64,000 bases of DNA from Kiritimatiellia bacterium (GTDB taxonomy: Bacteria > Verrucomicrobiota > Kiritimatiellia > JAAZAB01). Below, in pieces: positions 27,244 through 39,150 of the stretch. The notes under the pieces were generated by a model, which did no database searches, was not told the DNA's origin, and saw nothing but the letters and a program-made list of their open reading frames with translations. The stretch spans positions 1 through 64,000 of the forward strand of contig JAQUMN010000014.1 of assembly GCA_028718125.1 (NCBI GenBank), in the 5' to 3' direction. The translations under genes were made by a program, and so were the position numbers. Position 1 is the stretch's first letter; each line of letters begins with the position of its first letter.

Positions 27244-27714
27244 TTACCACTTGTAATGGGCGAATGCCTTGTTAGCCTGAGCCATCTTATGGGTCTCATC
27301 CCGTTTTTTGATTGCATTGCCCTGGTTCTTGAAGGCATCCAGCACCTCGAGCCCCATGGCCTTCTGAAGGGGCACGCCTTTGCGAGCCTGCGAAAATTGA
27401 ATCAGCCACCGAATGGCCAATGCCAGCCCATGGTCCGTACTGACCTCCACCGGAACCTGGTAGGTGGCGCCACCCACGCGGCGGGCCTTGACTTCTACCT
27501 TGGGCCGGATGTTATCCACGGCGCGCATCAGCACTTCCAGGGGATCTTCCTTGCTCTGCTCCTTGATGAAATCCAGCATGCCGTAAGTGATGGCCTCGGC
27601 CACCGATTTTTTACCCCGGACCATGACATAATTAATCAGGCGTCCGATCAGTTTGCTGTTATAGATAAGATCCGGCGCAATTTCCCGTTTTTCGGCTGTG
27701 TGTCGTCTTGCCAT
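27244..27714 (-). CDS. rpsG: 30S ribosomal protein S7
   Basis: A 156-residue S7, the primary organiser of the 30S head and str-operon regulator in E. coli. Signatures include LIGRLINYVMVRGKKSVAEA and the IRPKVEVKARRVGGATYQVP beta-hairpin facing the E site. Length is standard. Confidence 0.98.
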   Translation of the reverse strand: MARRHTAEKREIAPDLIYNSKLIGRLINYVMVRGKKSVAEAITYGMLDFIKEQSKEDPLEVLMRAVDNIRPKVEVKARRVGGATYQVPVEVSTDHGLALAIRWLIQFSQARKGVPLQKAMGLEVLDAFKNQGNAIKKRDETHKMAQANKAFAHYKW

Positions 27715-27723
27715 GGCAACCTG

Positions 27724-28110
27724 TTATTTTTCCTGCTTTTCTTTAGCCCGCTTGGCCCCATACTTCGAACGTCCGCGTTTGCGTCCGGCAACCCCGACCG
27801 AATCGAGGGTGCCGCGCACAATATGATAACGCACGCCGCTGAGATCTTTCACACGGCCGCCGCGCACAAGCACGATGCTGTGTTCCTGGAGATTGTGACC
27901 AACGCCGGGAATATAGGCCGTCACTTCCTCGCCGTTAGTCATGCGCACACGCGCAACTTTGCGCAACGCCGAATTCGGTTTCTTGGGCGTCATCACGCTT
28001 ACGGAAATGCACACGCCGCGACGCTGGGGACAGCTCATCAGAGCGGGCGCCTTACTGCGATTCACGCTTTTTCGGCGACCGTGGCGCACGAGTTGATTTA
28101 TCGTCGGCAT
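27724..28110 (-). CDS. rpsL: 30S ribosomal protein S12
   Basis: A 128-residue S12 at the decoding centre. It starts [20 protein letters not shown] and has [20 protein letters not shown] with the Lys that streptomycin-resistance mutations commonly change intact. The second loop reads [17 protein letters not shown], where the normally invariant Pro after DL is Ser (codon AGC on the minus strand). Changes at this Pro cause streptomycin phenotypes in model bacteria. GGAGGATATA lies 14 bases upstream of the ATG. Confidence 0.97.
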   Translation of the reverse strand: MPTINQLVRHGRRKSVNRSKAPALMSCPQRRGVCISVSVMTPKKPNSALRKVARVRMTNGEEVTAYIPGVGHNLQEHSIVLVRGGRVKDLSGVRYHIVRGTLDSVGVAGRKRGRSKYGAKRAKEKQEK

Positions 28111-28174
28111 AATGTTTTTTATATCCTCCAAGAGCAAGCCGGGAATTCTATCGGAGCATTTAAATATAGCAAGT

Positions 28175-31100
28175 TTAATTTAACAATTTTCTTAATTTAT
28201 CTTCAGGGTTCTCTGCCTTGGGTAATTCCATTTCCGGAATCGGTTCGCCGAGATGCACGAGCTTAAGCTGTTTGTTGATCGAAAAACCGACGCCCGCCGG
28301 GATCAAATGTCCCATAATAACATTCTCCTTGAACCCGAAGAGATGATCAACTTTGCCCAGCGTGGCCGCCGTCGTAAGCACGCGCGTCGTATCCTGGAAC
28401 GAAGCGGCAGAGATAAAGCTCTCCGTTTCGATGGATGCCTTGGTGACGCCCAACAAAGCCGGGGACGCCTGCGCCGGCCGTTTGCCTTCGGCCATGGCTT
28501 TCTGGTTCACTTCCTGGAAGTGATACTTGTCCACGAGCTCGTTCCAGAGGAACTCAGTGTCGCCCTGGTCGGTGATCCGCACTTTCTTCAGCATCTGGCG
28601 CACGATGACCTCGATGTGCTTGTCATTGATTTCCACGCCCTGCAGGCGATACACTTCCTGAACTTCGTTAACCAGGTATTCCTGCAAATCCTGCGGGCCA
28701 CAAACCTCGAGCACTTCCTGCGGAACGATGGGACCTTCTGTCAGCGGCTCGCCTTTCTTGACATGATCACCCTTGGAGACAATGACGTGCTTGCCGAGCG
28801 GTATAATGTGTTCCTCCTCATCGCCCGTAACGGTGTCGCGCACAATCAGCCGCCGCGTTCCGCGTTGAATGCCGCCGAAATCGACGATGCCGGCAATCTT
28901 CGAAATTTCCGCCGCATCCTTGGGCCGGCGCGCCTCGAAAAGTTCGGCCACCCGCGGCAGGCCACCGGTGATGTCCTTGGTCTTGGATTCCTTGCGCGGC
29001 ATTTTGGCGAGCACCATGCCGGCGCCCACTTCCTTGCCCTTTTCCACGAACACGTAGGCGCCGGACGGAATACTGTAACTGCCCAGCACGGCGTTCGTTT
29101 TATTGTCCTTGATCATAATCTGCGGATGCAAGTCCTCGCGGTAATCAAGGATGACGATGCGCTTGAAACCCGTAATTTGGTCCACCTCGATCTTCATGGA
29201 AACGTTTTCCACAAAGTCGCGGAACTGGACGATACCCGCCTGTTCGGCAATGATCGGCACACTGTGCGGTTCCCAGCGGACAAAGACCTGACCCTTGGCC
29301 ACGGCATCGCCATCGTTGATGGAAATGGCCGAGCCCACCACCAAATTATGTTGCTCCCGTTCGCGGCCGTCCTTGTCACGGATAACCACCGCGCCGTTTT
29401 TGTTGAGCGCGATATTGTTGCCCTGCGCATCCTTGACCGTGCGCACATCCAGGAAATGCGCGGTTCCGGAGTTCTTGGCCTTAATTTCGGTTTGCCCCGC
29501 GCGGGAACTCGCGGCGCCGCCAATGTGGAAGGTGCGCATAGTTAGCTGGGTGCCGGGCTCCCCGATGGACTGAGCGGCGATAATGCCCACAGCCGTTCCC
29601 AGCTCGACCAGCTTATCGGTAGTCAAATCGCGGCCGTAACACTTGGCGCAAGCACCGCGCTTGACTTCACAGGTCAGCACGCTCCGGATTTTAACGCTTT
29701 CGATGTCGGCACGCTCGACGGCCTCGGCATCTTCCTCGCTGATATCCTGGCCCGCGGCCAAGATGCGTTTCTTGGGATCGCGCGGATCGAAAACATCCTC
29801 GAGCGCCGTACGACCGATGATGCGCAGGCCCAGCGGAATTTCTACGCCACCGCTGATGGCGGACACCCGGATACCGTTCAGCGTGCTGCAGTCCTGTTCC
29901 GTGATGATCACGTCCTGAGCCACATCCACCAGCTTGCGGGTAAGATACCCGGCATCGGCGGTCTTCAGCGCCGTGTCAGCCAGGCCCTTGCGGGCGCCGT
30001 GCGTGCTGATGAAATATTCCAGCACGCTGAGGCCCTCGCGGAAGTTGGATAAAATCGGCCGCTCAATGATTTCTCCGGACGGCTTGGCCATGAGACCGCG
30101 CATGCCGGCCAGCTGACGGATCTGTTGACGACTGCCGCGGGCGCCCGAGTCCACCATCATGAAAAGCGGATTGGGCACGCCCGAGTCCTGATTTTTCTGC
30201 ATGGCATCGATCATGGTGGTGGCGGTTTCCTCCGTCGCGCGTGTCCAGATATCGATGATCTTGTTGTAACGCTCGCCTTCGGTGATAATGCCTTTTTGGT
30301 ACTGCCGCCCCACTTCCTTAACCTGCAGCCGCGCCTCCTCAATGATCTTCGTTTTACTGTCCGGTGAAATCATATCCACCAGACCAATCGAAACACCGGT
30401 CAGGGTCGCGTGCTTGAAGCCCAGCGCCTTAAGCGCGTCGAGCACCAGCAAGGTTTCGGCGTGACCGGCCGCGTGGCAGCACTTCCAGATGATCGTGCTC
30501 AGCAGTTTCGAGGTGACCGTCTCGTTGATGAACCCGACCGTATGTGGAAACACGCGGTTAAAAAACACGCGCCCCACGGTGGTGGCAATCACGCGCTCTT
30601 CCACCTTGCCATAGACGGTTTTTTCCTTCTTGTAATCGGGATTGCGGAACCGGATCGGCGCGTGGACCTTCAACTGGCCCATGTCAAAGGCATACTGCAC
30701 CTCATTGGCATCCCCGAACAGGGGCAAATGCTTGCCGCTTTCCTCATCGGCCTTGCTCAGGAACAGCTCGTTTTTGATGGCGCTGGGCCCCATGGTCAGA
30801 TAATAAATACCCAGCGCGATATCCTGGGTGGGCGTCATGATGGGCCGGCCGCTCGAGGGCGAAAACAGGTTATTGGTCGAAAGCATCAGCAGGCGCGATT
30901 CCAACTGCGCCTCGATCGAGAGCGGCACATGGACGGCCATCTGGTCGCCATCGAAATCCGCATTGAAGGCCTTGCAGACCAGCGGATGAATCTGAATGGC
31001 ATCGCCCTCGATGAGAATTGGCTCGAAAGACTGTACGCTCAAGCGGTGCAGGGTGGGCGCGCGGTTCAGCATGACGGTACGGCCCTTAATGACTTCATCC

Positions 31101-32338
31101 AGCGCGTCCCATATAATGTCGGTCTGGCTTTCAATCATCTTTTTGGCGGCTCGCACCGTGTGCACGAGGCCTTTCTGTTTCAGCCGCCGGATGATGAAGG
31201 GTTCGAACAGGGTCAGGGCCATTTTCTTGGGCAGGCCGCATTGATGGAGGGAAAGTTCGGGTCCCACAACGATCACGGAACGGCCCGAATAATCCACACG
31301 CTTGCCCAGCAGGTTCTGACGGAAACGGCCCTGCTTACCCTTGAGCATGTCGCTCAGCGACTTGAGCGGTCGATTGCCCGAGCCCGTCACGGGACGGCCG
31401 TGCCGCCCGTTGTCCAGCAAGGCATCCACCGCTTCCTGGAGCATGCGCTTTTCATTACGGATGATTACATCCGGCGTCTTCAATATGAGCAGATTTTTGA
31501 GCCGGTTATTGCGGTTGATGACACGGCGGTATAAATCGTTCAGGTCCGAGGTTGCAAAGCGTCCGCCCTCCAAGGGCACCAACGGCCTCAAATCCGGAGG
31601 GATAACCGGCAATACTTCCATGATCATCCATTCCGGTCGCATGCCGTTGAGCCGCATGCTTTCCACAATCTTCATGCGGTTGGCAAGTTTCTTGCGCGTC
31701 TGCTGGCTGCGCGTGGCGCTCATCTGCGCCTCGAGCGTCGCCATCAACTTGGTCAGGTCGATACGCTTCATCAGATCACGGATGGCCTCGGCGCCCATCT
31801 TGGCAACGAACTCCTCGCCGTGCAGTTCCTGGGCTTCCCGGAATTCTTCCTCGTTGAGAATTTGCTTTTCCTTCAGGGGGGTCTTGCCGGGATCAATGAC
31901 GACATAATCCTCGTAATACAAAATCCGCTCCAGACTGCGCGCCGTCATGTCAACAATCAGCCCAAGGCGACTAGGCGTGCACTTGAAGAACCAGATGTGC
32001 GAGACGGGCACGGCCAGTTCGATGTGCCCCATGCGCTCGCGGCGCACGCGCGACAACGTCACTTCTACGCCGCACCGGTCGCACAGCACACCTTTGTGCT
32101 TGATGCGCTTATATTTTCCGCAACTGCATTCCCAGTCCCGCTGGGGCCCGAAAATCCGCTCGCAGAAAAGGCCGCCGCGCTCCGGCTTGTACGTCCGATA
32201 GTTGATCGTCTCGGGATTTTTCACTTCCCCAAAGCTCCACGACCGAATGGTTTCGGGCGCCGCCAGAGCAATATTGACTGCATCAAAATTCGACGGCTTG
32301 TAAGCTTCCGGATTTCCTTTGTTGCCGATAGTGTCCAT
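28175..32338 (-). CDS. rpoC: RNA polymerase beta' subunit
   Basis: A 1387-residue catalytic subunit. The N-terminal zinc finger ([20 protein letters not shown]), the active-site NADFDGD triad at about residues 458-464, the second zinc site ([11 protein letters not shown]), and the trigger-loop region [20 protein letters not shown] are all present. No long lineage-specific insertion is obvious. The C-terminus ends with a normal [14 protein letters not shown]-like and [16 protein letters not shown]-like tail. rpoB ends 121 bases upstream. Confidence 0.98.
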   Translation of the reverse strand: MDTIGNKGNPEAYKPSNFDAVNIALAAPETIRSWSFGEVKNPETINYRTYKPERGGLFCERIFGPQRDWECSCGKYKRIKHKGVLCDRCGVEVTLSRVRRERMGHIELAVPVSHIWFFKCTPSRLGLIVDMTARSLERILYYEDYVVIDPGKTPLKEKQILNEEEFREAQELHGEEFVAKMGAEAIRDLMKRIDLTKLMATLEAQMSATRSQQTRKKLANRMKIVESMRLNGMRPEWMIMEVLPVIPPDLRPLVPLEGGRFATSDLNDLYRRVINRNNRLKNLLILKTPDVIIRNEKRMLQEAVDALLDNGRHGRPVTGSGNRPLKSLSDMLKGKQGRFRQNLLGKRVDYSGRSVIVVGPELSLHQCGLPKKMALTLFEPFIIRRLKQKGLVHTVRAAKKMIESQTDIIWDALDEVIKGRTVMLNRAPTLHRLSVQSFEPILIEGDAIQIHPLVCKAFNADFDGDQMAVHVPLSIEAQLESRLLMLSTNNLFSPSSGRPIMTPTQDIALGIYYLTMGPSAIKNELFLSKADEESGKHLPLFGDANEVQYAFDMGQLKVHAPIRFRNPDYKKEKTVYGKVEERVIATTVGRVFFNRVFPHTVGFINETVTSKLLSTIIWKCCHAAGHAETLLVLDALKALGFKHATLTGVSIGLVDMISPDSKTKIIEEARLQVKEVGRQYQKGIITEGERYNKIIDIWTRATEETATTMIDAMQKNQDSGVPNPLFMMVDSGARGSRQQIRQLAGMRGLMAKPSGEIIERPILSNFREGLSVLEYFISTHGARKGLADTALKTADAGYLTRKLVDVAQDVIITEQDCSTLNGIRVSAISGGVEIPLGLRIIGRTALEDVFDPRDPKKRILAAGQDISEEDAEAVERADIESVKIRSVLTCEVKRGACAKCYGRDLTTDKLVELGTAVGIIAAQSIGEPGTQLTMRTFHIGGAASSRAGQTEIKAKNSGTAHFLDVRTVKDAQGNNIALNKNGAVVIRDKDGREREQHNLVVGSAISINDGDAVAKGQVFVRWEPHSVPIIAEQAGIVQFRDFVENVSMKIEVDQITGFKRIVILDYREDLHPQIMIKDNKTNAVLGSYSIPSGAYVFVEKGKEVGAGMVLAKMPRKESKTKDITGGLPRVAELFEARRPKDAAEISKIAGIVDFGGIQRGTRRLIVRDTVTGDEEEHIIPLGKHVIVSKGDHVKKGEPLTEGPIVPQEVLEVCGPQDLQEYLVNEVQEVYRLQGVEINDKHIEVIVRQMLKKVRITDQGDTEFLWNELVDKYHFQEVNQKAMAEGKRPAQASPALLGVTKASIETESFISAASFQDTTRVLTTAATLGKVDHLFGFKENVIMGHLIPAGVGFSINKQLKLVHLGEPIPEMELPKAENPEDKLRKLLN

Positions 32339-32459
32339 CCTGCTCCTTCCCTGAAACTTATATCTATTTGGCCTTCGTCAACCTTTTCATGCAGCCGCCA
32401 CCAATAAGCTTGCGCGATCGGGATGGCCGCTGAAAGAATCCACATCTTCACGGGCACGG

Positions 32460-35400
32460 CTATGCGCCGGCCTTTTCCACGGCACTGTGCAGTCGTATAT
32501 CCAAAGCCAGACTCTGCAGTTCCTTGATCAACACGTTGAACGATTCCGGCATGCCGGGCTCGATGATGTTTTCGCCCTTGACAATGGCCTCGTAAATCCG
32601 GGTGCGGCCGGCCACATCATCGCTCTTGACCGTCAGGATTTCCTGGAGCGCATAGGCCGCTGAATACGCTTCCAGCGCCCAGACTTCCATTTCCCCGAAA
32701 CGCTGGCCGCCATACTGCGCTTTGCCGCCCAGCGGCTGTTGGGTCACCAGCGAATACGGCCCGACGGCGCGCGCATGGATCTTGTCGCTGACCAGATGAT
32801 GCAGCTTGCATATGTAAATAATGCCCACGGTCACCGGCTGCTCGAAAACTTCTCCCGTGCGCCCATCATGCAGCCAGGTCTTGCCCGATTCCGGCAACTC
32901 GGCTTCCTTCATTTTCTTGCTCAGATTGCTCTCGGAAATGCCGTCGAAAATCGGAGTGGTCACATGGATGCCCAACTTCTGGCAGACCCAACCCAACTGG
33001 GTTTCCAACAACTGGCCGACGTTCATGCGCGAAGGCACGCCCAGCGGGTTGAGCACAATATCCACCGGCGTGCCGTCCGGCAGGAACGGCATGTCCTCAT
33101 CTTTCACAATGCGCGCCACGACACCTTTGTTGCCGTGGCGGCCGGACATCTTGTCGCCGACTTCCAGGCGCTTCTTGCTGGCAATATAGACCTTGACCTG
33201 TTTAATAATGCCGTCTTCCGCGTGATCGCCGCTGGAGAGCCGGCTGAGCGCATCTTCCCTTTCCCGCTCGATCTCCGCAAATTTACCCATATGTTCGTTG
33301 ATGATCCCCTGGATGCGTTCCTGGATCGGGCTCGGATCGATCTCAATGTGTTCCCAGCCCGACGCCAGTTTGCGCAACAGGAATTTTGTAATTTTGCGGT
33401 TGGCCGGAATGATGATCTCGCCCGTCTCCACGTTGACGACATCCAGCGGAATCTTTTCGCCCAGGAGCACATTGCTGAGGGCATCGGTAAGCTGATCGGT
33501 GAGTTGCTGTTTCTTGGCCTTGTGCTCCTCCTCGATCTGCTTCATCTGCTGGCGCCGAGCCTTGGAAGAAAGTTTTTCGCGGGTCACGCTCTGCTGGGAC
33601 GAGGCGCTGACTTCCATAACGATGCCCGAGGTGCCGCTGGGCACGGTTAAAGATGTATCGCGCACGTCGGCCGCTTTCTCGCCGAAAATCGCCCGCAACA
33701 GCCGCTCTTCCGGGGCCAGCTCCGTCTCGCTCTTCGGCGTGACCTTGCCGACCAGAACAGTGCCCGGCTTGACTTCGGCGCCGACGCGGATCACGCCGTC
33801 ATTACCGAGATCCCTGAGCGCCTCTTCGCCCACATTGGGAATGTCGCGGGTAATTTCCTCGGGGCCCAGCTTGGTGTCGCGGGCGCTGGCCTCAAACTTT
33901 TCAATATGGATCGAGGTAAAGACATCTTCGCGCACGACGCGTTCGCTGATCAGGATTGCGTCCTCAAAATTGTAGCCGCACCACGGCATGAAGGCCACCA
34001 GCACATTGCGGCCGATGGCCAGTTCACCGTCGTCCGTATTGGGGCCATCGGCCAGGACCATGCCGCGGGCTACACGCTGGCCCTGCTTGACGATCGGCTT
34101 CTGGTTCATGCAAGTGCCCGCGTTGGAACGCATGAACTTGCAGAGGTCATACACCTGTGTCGCGGCCTTGTCTTTTACGCCTTTTTTCTGGAGCTTGCCG
34201 TCCGGAGTGACGATTATCTTCGTGGCCGACACATAGGCCACTTTGCCCGGCTGCGTAGCCGAAATCATGACGCGCGAATCCAGCGCCACGCGCCGTTCCA
34301 GCCCGGTACACACGAAGGGACTTTCGGACCGGATCAGCGGCACTGCCTGGCGCATCATGTTGGAGCCCATGAGCGCACGGTTGGCGTCGTCGTGCTCCAG
34401 GAACGGAATCAGGCCTGCGGCCACACTGACCACCTGCTTCGGAGAAGTATCCATGTATTGGACCGTGTCCTTGGGCTTCTCGAGAAACTCGCCACGATAG
34501 CGGACGGAGACGTTTTCCTCCTTGAACCGCCCTTTCTCGTCCATGGGCGCATTGGCCTGAGCAATGACGTAATTCTCCTCCTTGTCGGCGGTCAGGTATT
34601 CCACTTTGGTGGTCACGCAGCCGTTTTCCACCTTGCGGTACGGCGTCTCGATAAAACCAAAATCGTTGACCCGCGCATAAGTGCTCAATGACGAGATCAG
34701 CCCGATGTTCGGGCCTTCCGGCGTTTCAATGGGACAGATGCGGCCATAGTGACTGCTGTGCACGTCACGGACTTCAAACCCGGCCCGTTCGCGGCTCAAG
34801 CCGCCGGGTCCCAGCGCGCTGAGACGGCGCTTATGGGTGAGCTCCGAGAGCGGGTTGGTCTGGTCCATGAACTGACTCAACTGGCTGCGCGCAAAGAAGT
34901 CATGCACCGAGGCCGACAGCGACTTGGGATTAATCAGCCGCTGGGGTGTTATTTTTTCAATGGCGGAATCCATAAACACCATGCGCTCGCGCAGGGTGCG
35001 CTGGGTGCGAGCCAGGCCAACCCGGCACTGGTTCTCCACGAGTTCCCCGACCGTGCGCAGGCGGCGACTGCCCAGATGGTCGATATCGTCCACCATGCCG
35101 TGTCCGCGCGACAGGTTGATCAGATAACGCAGCGCCTCCAGAAAGTCCTCGTTGTCCAGCATCCGCAGGTTCTTTTCTTTCTTCAGCCCCAGCTTCTGGT
35201 TGATCTTGTAGCGGCCTACGCGCCCAAGATCAAACCGACGCGGATCAAAAAACAGGTTCTTCAGCATCTGGCGGGCATTGTTAACGGTGGGCGGATCGCC
35301 GGGGCGAAGTTTTTTGAAAATGTCCTTGAGCGCCTCCTCCTCGGAATGGGTCGTATCCTTCTGGATGTTGCGGAGGAAAAGACCCTCATCCCAAGAGACA

Positions 35401-36218
35401 TCCACCACATCCACGGCCGTAAACTTGGCCGTGACCATCTGCTTGATCAGATTGCGTGTGACGGCGTCATAGCGGCGCCCCAGAATGGCCTGGGATTCGA
35501 CGTCAATGATGTCTTCCTTGAGCACGCGATTGAGCAGTTTATCATCGGCAATCTCTCCGCTCAGATTCAGTTTTTCAATCTTATAGAAGAGCCCCAGCAG
35601 TTCCTCGTCGGAACCGTAGCCAATGGCGCGCAGGAAGGTGGGCGCCATGAATTTGCGGCGGCGGTGCTGGCGATCCAGATAGATATGGATGATGCCGCCG
35701 GCGTCGAACTGCACTTCCACCCAGGAGCCGTGGTCCGGGATCAGCCGGAACGAATAGATCGTGGAACCGTTGGCGTGCAGGGCTTGTTCAAAACAGATTC
35801 CCGGCGACCGGTGCAACTGGCTTACCACCACGCGTTCGGCCCCGTTGACGACAAAACTGCCGCTCTCGGTCATGAGCGGGATCTCGCCCATGTAGATCAC
35901 TTCCTCGCTCACTTCCTCGACGTTTTTCAGACGGAAAGTTACATGCAGGGGCGCAGCGTAGGTTTCTCCATCCTTGAGGCACTGATACGGGCTGTTCTTT
36001 GATTGGGCAAATTCGTATTTAACGAAATCGAGCACAAGCCGGTTATCGTAGCTCTCGATCGGGAAAACCTCTTTAAAAACCGCCTGTAGGCCCATCTCCT
36101 TGCGGTGATTGGGCGGCACATCCAATTGCAGAAAATCTTTATACGATTTAGCTTGTATATCTATCAGATCCGGCGGCTCAATAACTTCCTTCAATTTGCC
36201 AAAATTAATGCGCTCCAT
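32460..36218 (-). CDS. rpoB: RNA polymerase beta subunit
   Basis: A 1252-residue subunit. The rifampicin cluster (about residues 440-471) reads [20 protein letters not shown] then RLSALGPGG, with the sensitive-type residues at the usual positions, so no resistance change is seen there. [20 protein letters not shown] and the C-terminal [20 protein letters not shown] are standard. A stem-loop lies in the gap between rplL and this gene. Confidence 0.98.
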   Translation of the reverse strand: MERINFGKLKEVIEPPDLIDIQAKSYKDFLQLDVPPNHRKEMGLQAVFKEVFPIESYDNRLVLDFVKYEFAQSKNSPYQCLKDGETYAAPLHVTFRLKNVEEVSEEVIYMGEIPLMTESGSFVVNGAERVVVSQLHRSPGICFEQALHANGSTIYSFRLIPDHGSWVEVQFDAGGIIHIYLDRQHRRRKFMAPTFLRAIGYGSDEELLGLFYKIEKLNLSGEIADDKLLNRVLKEDIIDVESQAILGRRYDAVTRNLIKQMVTAKFTAVDVVDVSWDEGLFLRNIQKDTTHSEEEALKDIFKKLRPGDPPTVNNARQMLKNLFFDPRRFDLGRVGRYKINQKLGLKKEKNLRMLDNEDFLEALRYLINLSRGHGMVDDIDHLGSRRLRTVGELVENQCRVGLARTQRTLRERMVFMDSAIEKITPQRLINPKSLSASVHDFFARSQLSQFMDQTNPLSELTHKRRLSALGPGGLSRERAGFEVRDVHSSHYGRICPIETPEGPNIGLISSLSTYARVNDFGFIETPYRKVENGCVTTKVEYLTADKEENYVIAQANAPMDEKGRFKEENVSVRYRGEFLEKPKDTVQYMDTSPKQVVSVAAGLIPFLEHDDANRALMGSNMMRQAVPLIRSESPFVCTGLERRVALDSRVMISATQPGKVAYVSATKIIVTPDGKLQKKGVKDKAATQVYDLCKFMRSNAGTCMNQKPIVKQGQRVARGMVLADGPNTDDGELAIGRNVLVAFMPWCGYNFEDAILISERVVREDVFTSIHIEKFEASARDTKLGPEEITRDIPNVGEEALRDLGNDGVIRVGAEVKPGTVLVGKVTPKSETELAPEERLLRAIFGEKAADVRDTSLTVPSGTSGIVMEVSASSQQSVTREKLSSKARRQQMKQIEEEHKAKKQQLTDQLTDALSNVLLGEKIPLDVVNVETGEIIIPANRKITKFLLRKLASGWEHIEIDPSPIQERIQGIINEHMGKFAEIEREREDALSRLSSGDHAEDGIIKQVKVYIASKKRLEVGDKMSGRHGNKGVVARIVKDEDMPFLPDGTPVDIVLNPLGVPSRMNVGQLLETQLGWVCQKLGIHVTTPIFDGISESNLSKKMKEAELPESGKTWLHDGRTGEVFEQPVTVGIIYICKLHHLVSDKIHARAVGPYSLVTQQPLGGKAQYGGQRFGEMEVWALEAYSAAYALQEILTVKSDDVAGRTRIYEAIVKGENIIEPGMPESFNVLIKELQSLALDIRLHSAVEKAGA

Positions 36219-36241
36219 TATTCAGCACCTTCCTTTTGACC

Positions 36242-36270
36242 CCAACCCGCGCGTAAGCGCGCAGGTCGGG
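36242..36270 (-). promoter_or_regulatory. Stem-loop between rplL and rpoB
   Basis: Plus-strand bases CCAACCCGCGCG, a TAAG loop, then CGCGCAGGTCGG form a hairpin with a perfect 5-bp GC core and an outer stem with two mismatches. In E. coli this gap holds an attenuator and an RNase III site. The position is similar; there is no T-run, so processing or partial pausing fits better than strong termination. Confidence 0.5.
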
Positions 36271-36332
36271 CATGGTTGCGATTCTCATCCGCTCGATTTT
36301 CCTCACGAATGATAACCGCCAGCCAAAATCGC

Positions 36333-36782
36333 TTACTTGATTTCCACTTTGGCGCCGGCTTTTTCGAGCTGATCCTTCATTTTGGCGGCATCGTCCTTGG
36401 AAACGCCGTCTTTGACGGTCTTGGGCGCGCCTTCGACCAGGTCCTTGGATTCTTTCAGGCCCAGTCCGGTAATCGCCCGGATTTCCTTGATGACTTGGAT
36501 TTTCTGCGCACCGACACTGGCCAAAACGACGGTAAATTCCGTCTTGGCTTCCGCCGCACCCGCACCGCCCGCCGCGCCAGCCATGGCACCAGCCGGCATC
36601 GCCATCATCGGCGCCGACGCCGAGACGCCCAACCGCTGTTCCAAGGCCTTGACCAGCTGGGAAAGTTCCAGAACGCTGATTCCTTCAACCCAGCTGACAA
36701 ATTCGGCCATTTTGCCTTCGATTTTGACTGCGGGGGGTTGTGCCGACGCTGTTGCATTTTCCGCTGTGACTGCTTCCGTCAT
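36333..36782 (-). CDS. rplL: 50S ribosomal protein L7/L12 with N-terminal extension
   Basis: A 149-residue stalk protein. The usual N-terminal dimerisation helices begin near residue 25 ([20 protein letters not shown]), followed by the Ala/Gly/Met-rich hinge ([20 protein letters not shown]) and the factor-binding domain ([20 protein letters not shown]). A 24-residue lead ([20 protein letters not shown] and on) is extra. The ATG at 36782 has GAGGAG nine bases upstream; the internal ATG at 36710 has only GAAGG, so the longer form seems favoured. Confidence 0.96.
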   Translation of the reverse strand: MTEAVTAENATASAQPPAVKIEGKMAEFVSWVEGISVLELSQLVKALEQRLGVSASAPMMAMPAGAMAGAAGGAGAAEAKTEFTVVLASVGAQKIQVIKEIRAITGLGLKESKDLVEGAPKTVKDGVSKDDAAKMKDQLEKAGAKVEIK

Positions 36783-36812
36783 GGTATGCTCTCCTCTGCT
36801 ACATGCTACCGC

Positions 36813-37334
36813 TTATTGCGGTTTTTCTTTTTTTTCCTGCACCGCTTTTAGGACATAGACCAGGCTGGCCGTTTTTTGTTTGAAGACGCCCGCCAACTGC
36901 ATCATGGGCGCCGCAACAACTCCGACCAACATGCCGAACAAGACCGGCTTAGCCGGCAATTTGCTAAGCGTATCCACATCCGCCGGGCTCAGCACCCGGC
37001 CGTCCAAAAGTCCCCGTTTGATGGTCAACACACGCTGATCCTGCTGAAAGCCCGTCAGAACCTTGGCGGTTTCCACCACATCGCCGCTTCCGAAAACGAT
37101 CGCCGTCGGCGACGTCAGCACGTCGGCCACCTGCACTCGGCGATTCTCAGGCAAAGCCAGCTTGAAAAAACTGTTCTTCACAATATTAAGACGTGCGCCG
37201 AACTTGGCCAACCGGCGGCGCAGTTCCTCGCCCTGGCGCACCTTCAGGCCGCTGTAATCCATCAGGATCACAAAAGAGGCCCGCTCCAGACCGGCACGGA
37301 GTTCATTGACGATGGCCTTTTTTTCCAACCTCAT
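36813..37334 (-). CDS. rplJ: 50S ribosomal protein L10
   Basis: A 173-residue stalk base protein that holds L7/L12 dimers and, in E. coli, represses its own operon. It starts MRLEKKAIVNELRAGLERAS and shows YSGLKVRQGEELRRRLAKFG and NIVKNSFFKLAL. The ATG at 37334 follows AGGAAATTGGCT; a TTG two codons earlier is possible. The rplA-rplJ gap is only about 36 bases, too short for an E. coli-like L10 leader. Confidence 0.96.
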   Translation of the reverse strand: MRLEKKAIVNELRAGLERASFVILMDYSGLKVRQGEELRRRLAKFGARLNIVKNSFFKLALPENRRVQVADVLTSPTAIVFGSGDVVETAKVLTGFQQDQRVLTIKRGLLDGRVLSPADVDTLSKLPAKPVLFGMLVGVVAAPMMQLAGVFKQKTASLVYVLKAVQEKKEKPQ

Positions 37335-37370
37335 AGCCAATTTCCTATACTTGCCCCGCGTCGCGCGGGA

Positions 37371-38069
37371 TTACTCGGATTTCAAGGTTTCGCGCACCTG
37401 GACCTGTAGTCCTACGCCCATCGTGGAACTGACAACACAACGTTTGATAAACGCACCTTTGGTGGCGGGCGGGCGGGCGGCCAGCACCGCGCTGATGATG
37501 GTCCGGGCGTTTTCGTTCAGTTTGGCGGCGTCAAAGGAAAGTTTGCCAAAGGGTACCATGACGTTGCCGTGCCGGTCCATTCTGAATTCCACGCGCCCAG
37601 CCTTGAACTGCTTAACCGCCGAAGCCAGATCATCGGTTACGGTGCCGGTCTTGGGGTTCGGCATGAGCCCGCGGGGTCCCAGAAATTTACCCAGTTTACG
37701 GACCTCTTTCATGGCATCAGCCGTGGCAATGGCCACATCGAAATCGGTCCAGCCACCCTGTATTTTGGCAATGAGATCTTCGTAGCCGACGGTGTCGGCG
37801 CCGGCCGCGCGGGCGTCATCGGCGGCGGTGCCCGTGGCAAACACGAGGATACGCACGCGTTTGCCCGTGCCGTGGGGCAGGCTGACCGTACCGCGTACGG
37901 TCTGCTCTGATTTTTTAAAGTCTACTCCCAGCCGGAAGGCAATGTCCATGGTTTCATCGAATTTGACTGCCGGCTGCGTCTTGATGAACTCAATCGCTTC
38001 CGCCAGGTCACAGACCTTGGACGGGGATTTTGCCTTGATCGCCCGATATCGTTTTCCGTGCGTGGCCAT
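37371..38069 (-). CDS. rplA: 50S ribosomal protein L1
   Basis: A 232-residue L1 of the mobile E-site stalk; in many bacteria it represses the rplKA operon. Motifs include SKVCDLAEAIEFIKTQPAVK, VRGTVSLPHGTGKRVRILVF, GPRGLMPNPKTGTVTDD, and the C-terminal GAFIKRCVVSSTMGVGLQVQ. It follows rplK by two bases. Confidence 0.97.
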   Translation of the reverse strand: MATHGKRYRAIKAKSPSKVCDLAEAIEFIKTQPAVKFDETMDIAFRLGVDFKKSEQTVRGTVSLPHGTGKRVRILVFATGTAADDARAAGADTVGYEDLIAKIQGGWTDFDVAIATADAMKEVRKLGKFLGPRGLMPNPKTGTVTDDLASAVKQFKAGRVEFRMDRHGNVMVPFGKLSFDAAKLNENARTIISAVLAARPPATKGAFIKRCVVSSTMGVGLQVQVRETLKSE

Positions 38070-38071
38070 AG

Positions 38072-38497
38072 TTAATCCACCACTTCTATACCCATGCTCC
38101 GCGCCGTGCCTTCGATCTGGCGCATGGCCTGGGCTTCGTTGGTCGTGTTAAGGTCCTTGTGTTTCATCTTGACAATTTCGAGAATCTGGGCATGCGTAAC
38201 TTTGCCTACTTTCTCGCGGTTCGGCACCCCCGAGCCCTTGGCCAGAGCTGCCTTTTGCTTGAGCAGGACGGCGGCCGGCGGGCTTTTGACAATGAAGGTA
38301 AACGACTTGTCCTGATAAACCGTAATTACGGCCGGCAGGATCAGTCCGCTCTGGCTCTGGGTGGCAGCGTTAAATTCCTTGCAGAAGGCCATGATATTGA
38401 CCCCCTGCTGACCAAGGGCCGGGCCCACCGGCGGCGCCGGATTGGCCTGACCAGCGGGAATCTGCAACTTGATAATCGCCGTGACTTTCTTTGCCAT
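38072..38497 (-). CDS. rplK: 50S ribosomal protein L11
   Basis: A 141-residue L11 of the GTPase-associated centre, the target of thiostrepton. It starts [20 protein letters not shown] and has [20 protein letters not shown] with the conserved Pro residues, plus the C-terminal rRNA-binding domain ([20 protein letters not shown]). Standard length. Confidence 0.97.
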   Translation of the reverse strand: MAKKVTAIIKLQIPAGQANPAPPVGPALGQQGVNIMAFCKEFNAATQSQSGLILPAVITVYQDKSFTFIVKSPPAAVLLKQKAALAKGSGVPNREKVGKVTHAQILEIVKMKHKDLNTTNEAQAMRQIEGTARSMGIEVVD

Positions 38498-38573
38498 TTT
38501 CTACGCCTTTTTTATTTCCGTATCCTTACGCCCGCTGCATTCTTCATTCCGCCAAGCGGCATCCTGCATTTCT

Positions 38574-39122
38574 TCAGACGCGCTCCACTTGCCAGTATTC
38601 CAACTCCACCGGGGCCGTCCGGCCGAAGATCGCCACGGAAACTTTCAATTTACCGCGATCCGGATCCACTTCCTCGATGACCCCGTTAAAATTCAGGAAA
38701 GGACCGTCGTTGATCTTGACTGTTTCGCCCGGCTCGAATTGAACCTTGGGCTTGACTTTCTCTTTTTTATCCTCGATTTGATAGACGATGGATTCGACTT
38801 CCTTCGGCCGCAGGGGTGTCGGCCGCTCGCCGCCAATAAACCCAATGACCCCCGGCGTGTCGTTAACATAATACCAGGCTCGCTCGTTAATCTTGCCGTC
38901 CTCTTTGTAGAGACCGATCTGGATCAGCACATAGCCCGGATAAAACATCCGGGTAGTCGTGCTCTTCTTGCCTTTCTTGACCTCGGACACTTTTTCGGAG
39001 GGAATCGAAACATCCCCGACGAGGTCGCTCATTTCCTCAGTCTTGATCCGGCGCAGGAGACTATCCTGGACTTTCATCTCCTTGCCAGTGAGCGTATGAA
39101 TCACAAACCATTGCTTTTCCAT
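38574..39122 (-). CDS. nusG: Transcription termination/antitermination factor NusG
   Basis: A 182-residue factor that suppresses pausing and links transcription to translation or Rho. The NGN domain (about 1-118: MEKQWFVIHTLTGKEMKVQD, then MFYPGYVLIQIGLYKEDGKI) and the KOW domain (EPGETVKINDGPFLNFNGVI) are both present. It sits between secE and rplK as usual. Confidence 0.97.
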   Translation of the reverse strand: MEKQWFVIHTLTGKEMKVQDSLLRRIKTEEMSDLVGDVSIPSEKVSEVKKGKKSTTTRMFYPGYVLIQIGLYKEDGKINERAWYYVNDTPGVIGFIGGERPTPLRPKEVESIVYQIEDKKEKVKPKVQFEPGETVKINDGPFLNFNGVIEEVDPDRGKLKVSVAIFGRTAPVELEYWQVERV

Positions 39123-39150
39123 GCGTTTCCCCTGTCTTCCGCGCCGCCTA

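Noticed and set aside
28253-29545. Plus-strand 430-codon frame inside rpoC
   Set aside because: It is antisense to the beta' coding sequence and shows no recognisable domain; a mirror of the GC-rich third position.
34749-36002. Plus-strand 417-codon frame inside rpoB
   Set aside because: Antisense to rpoB with no family features.
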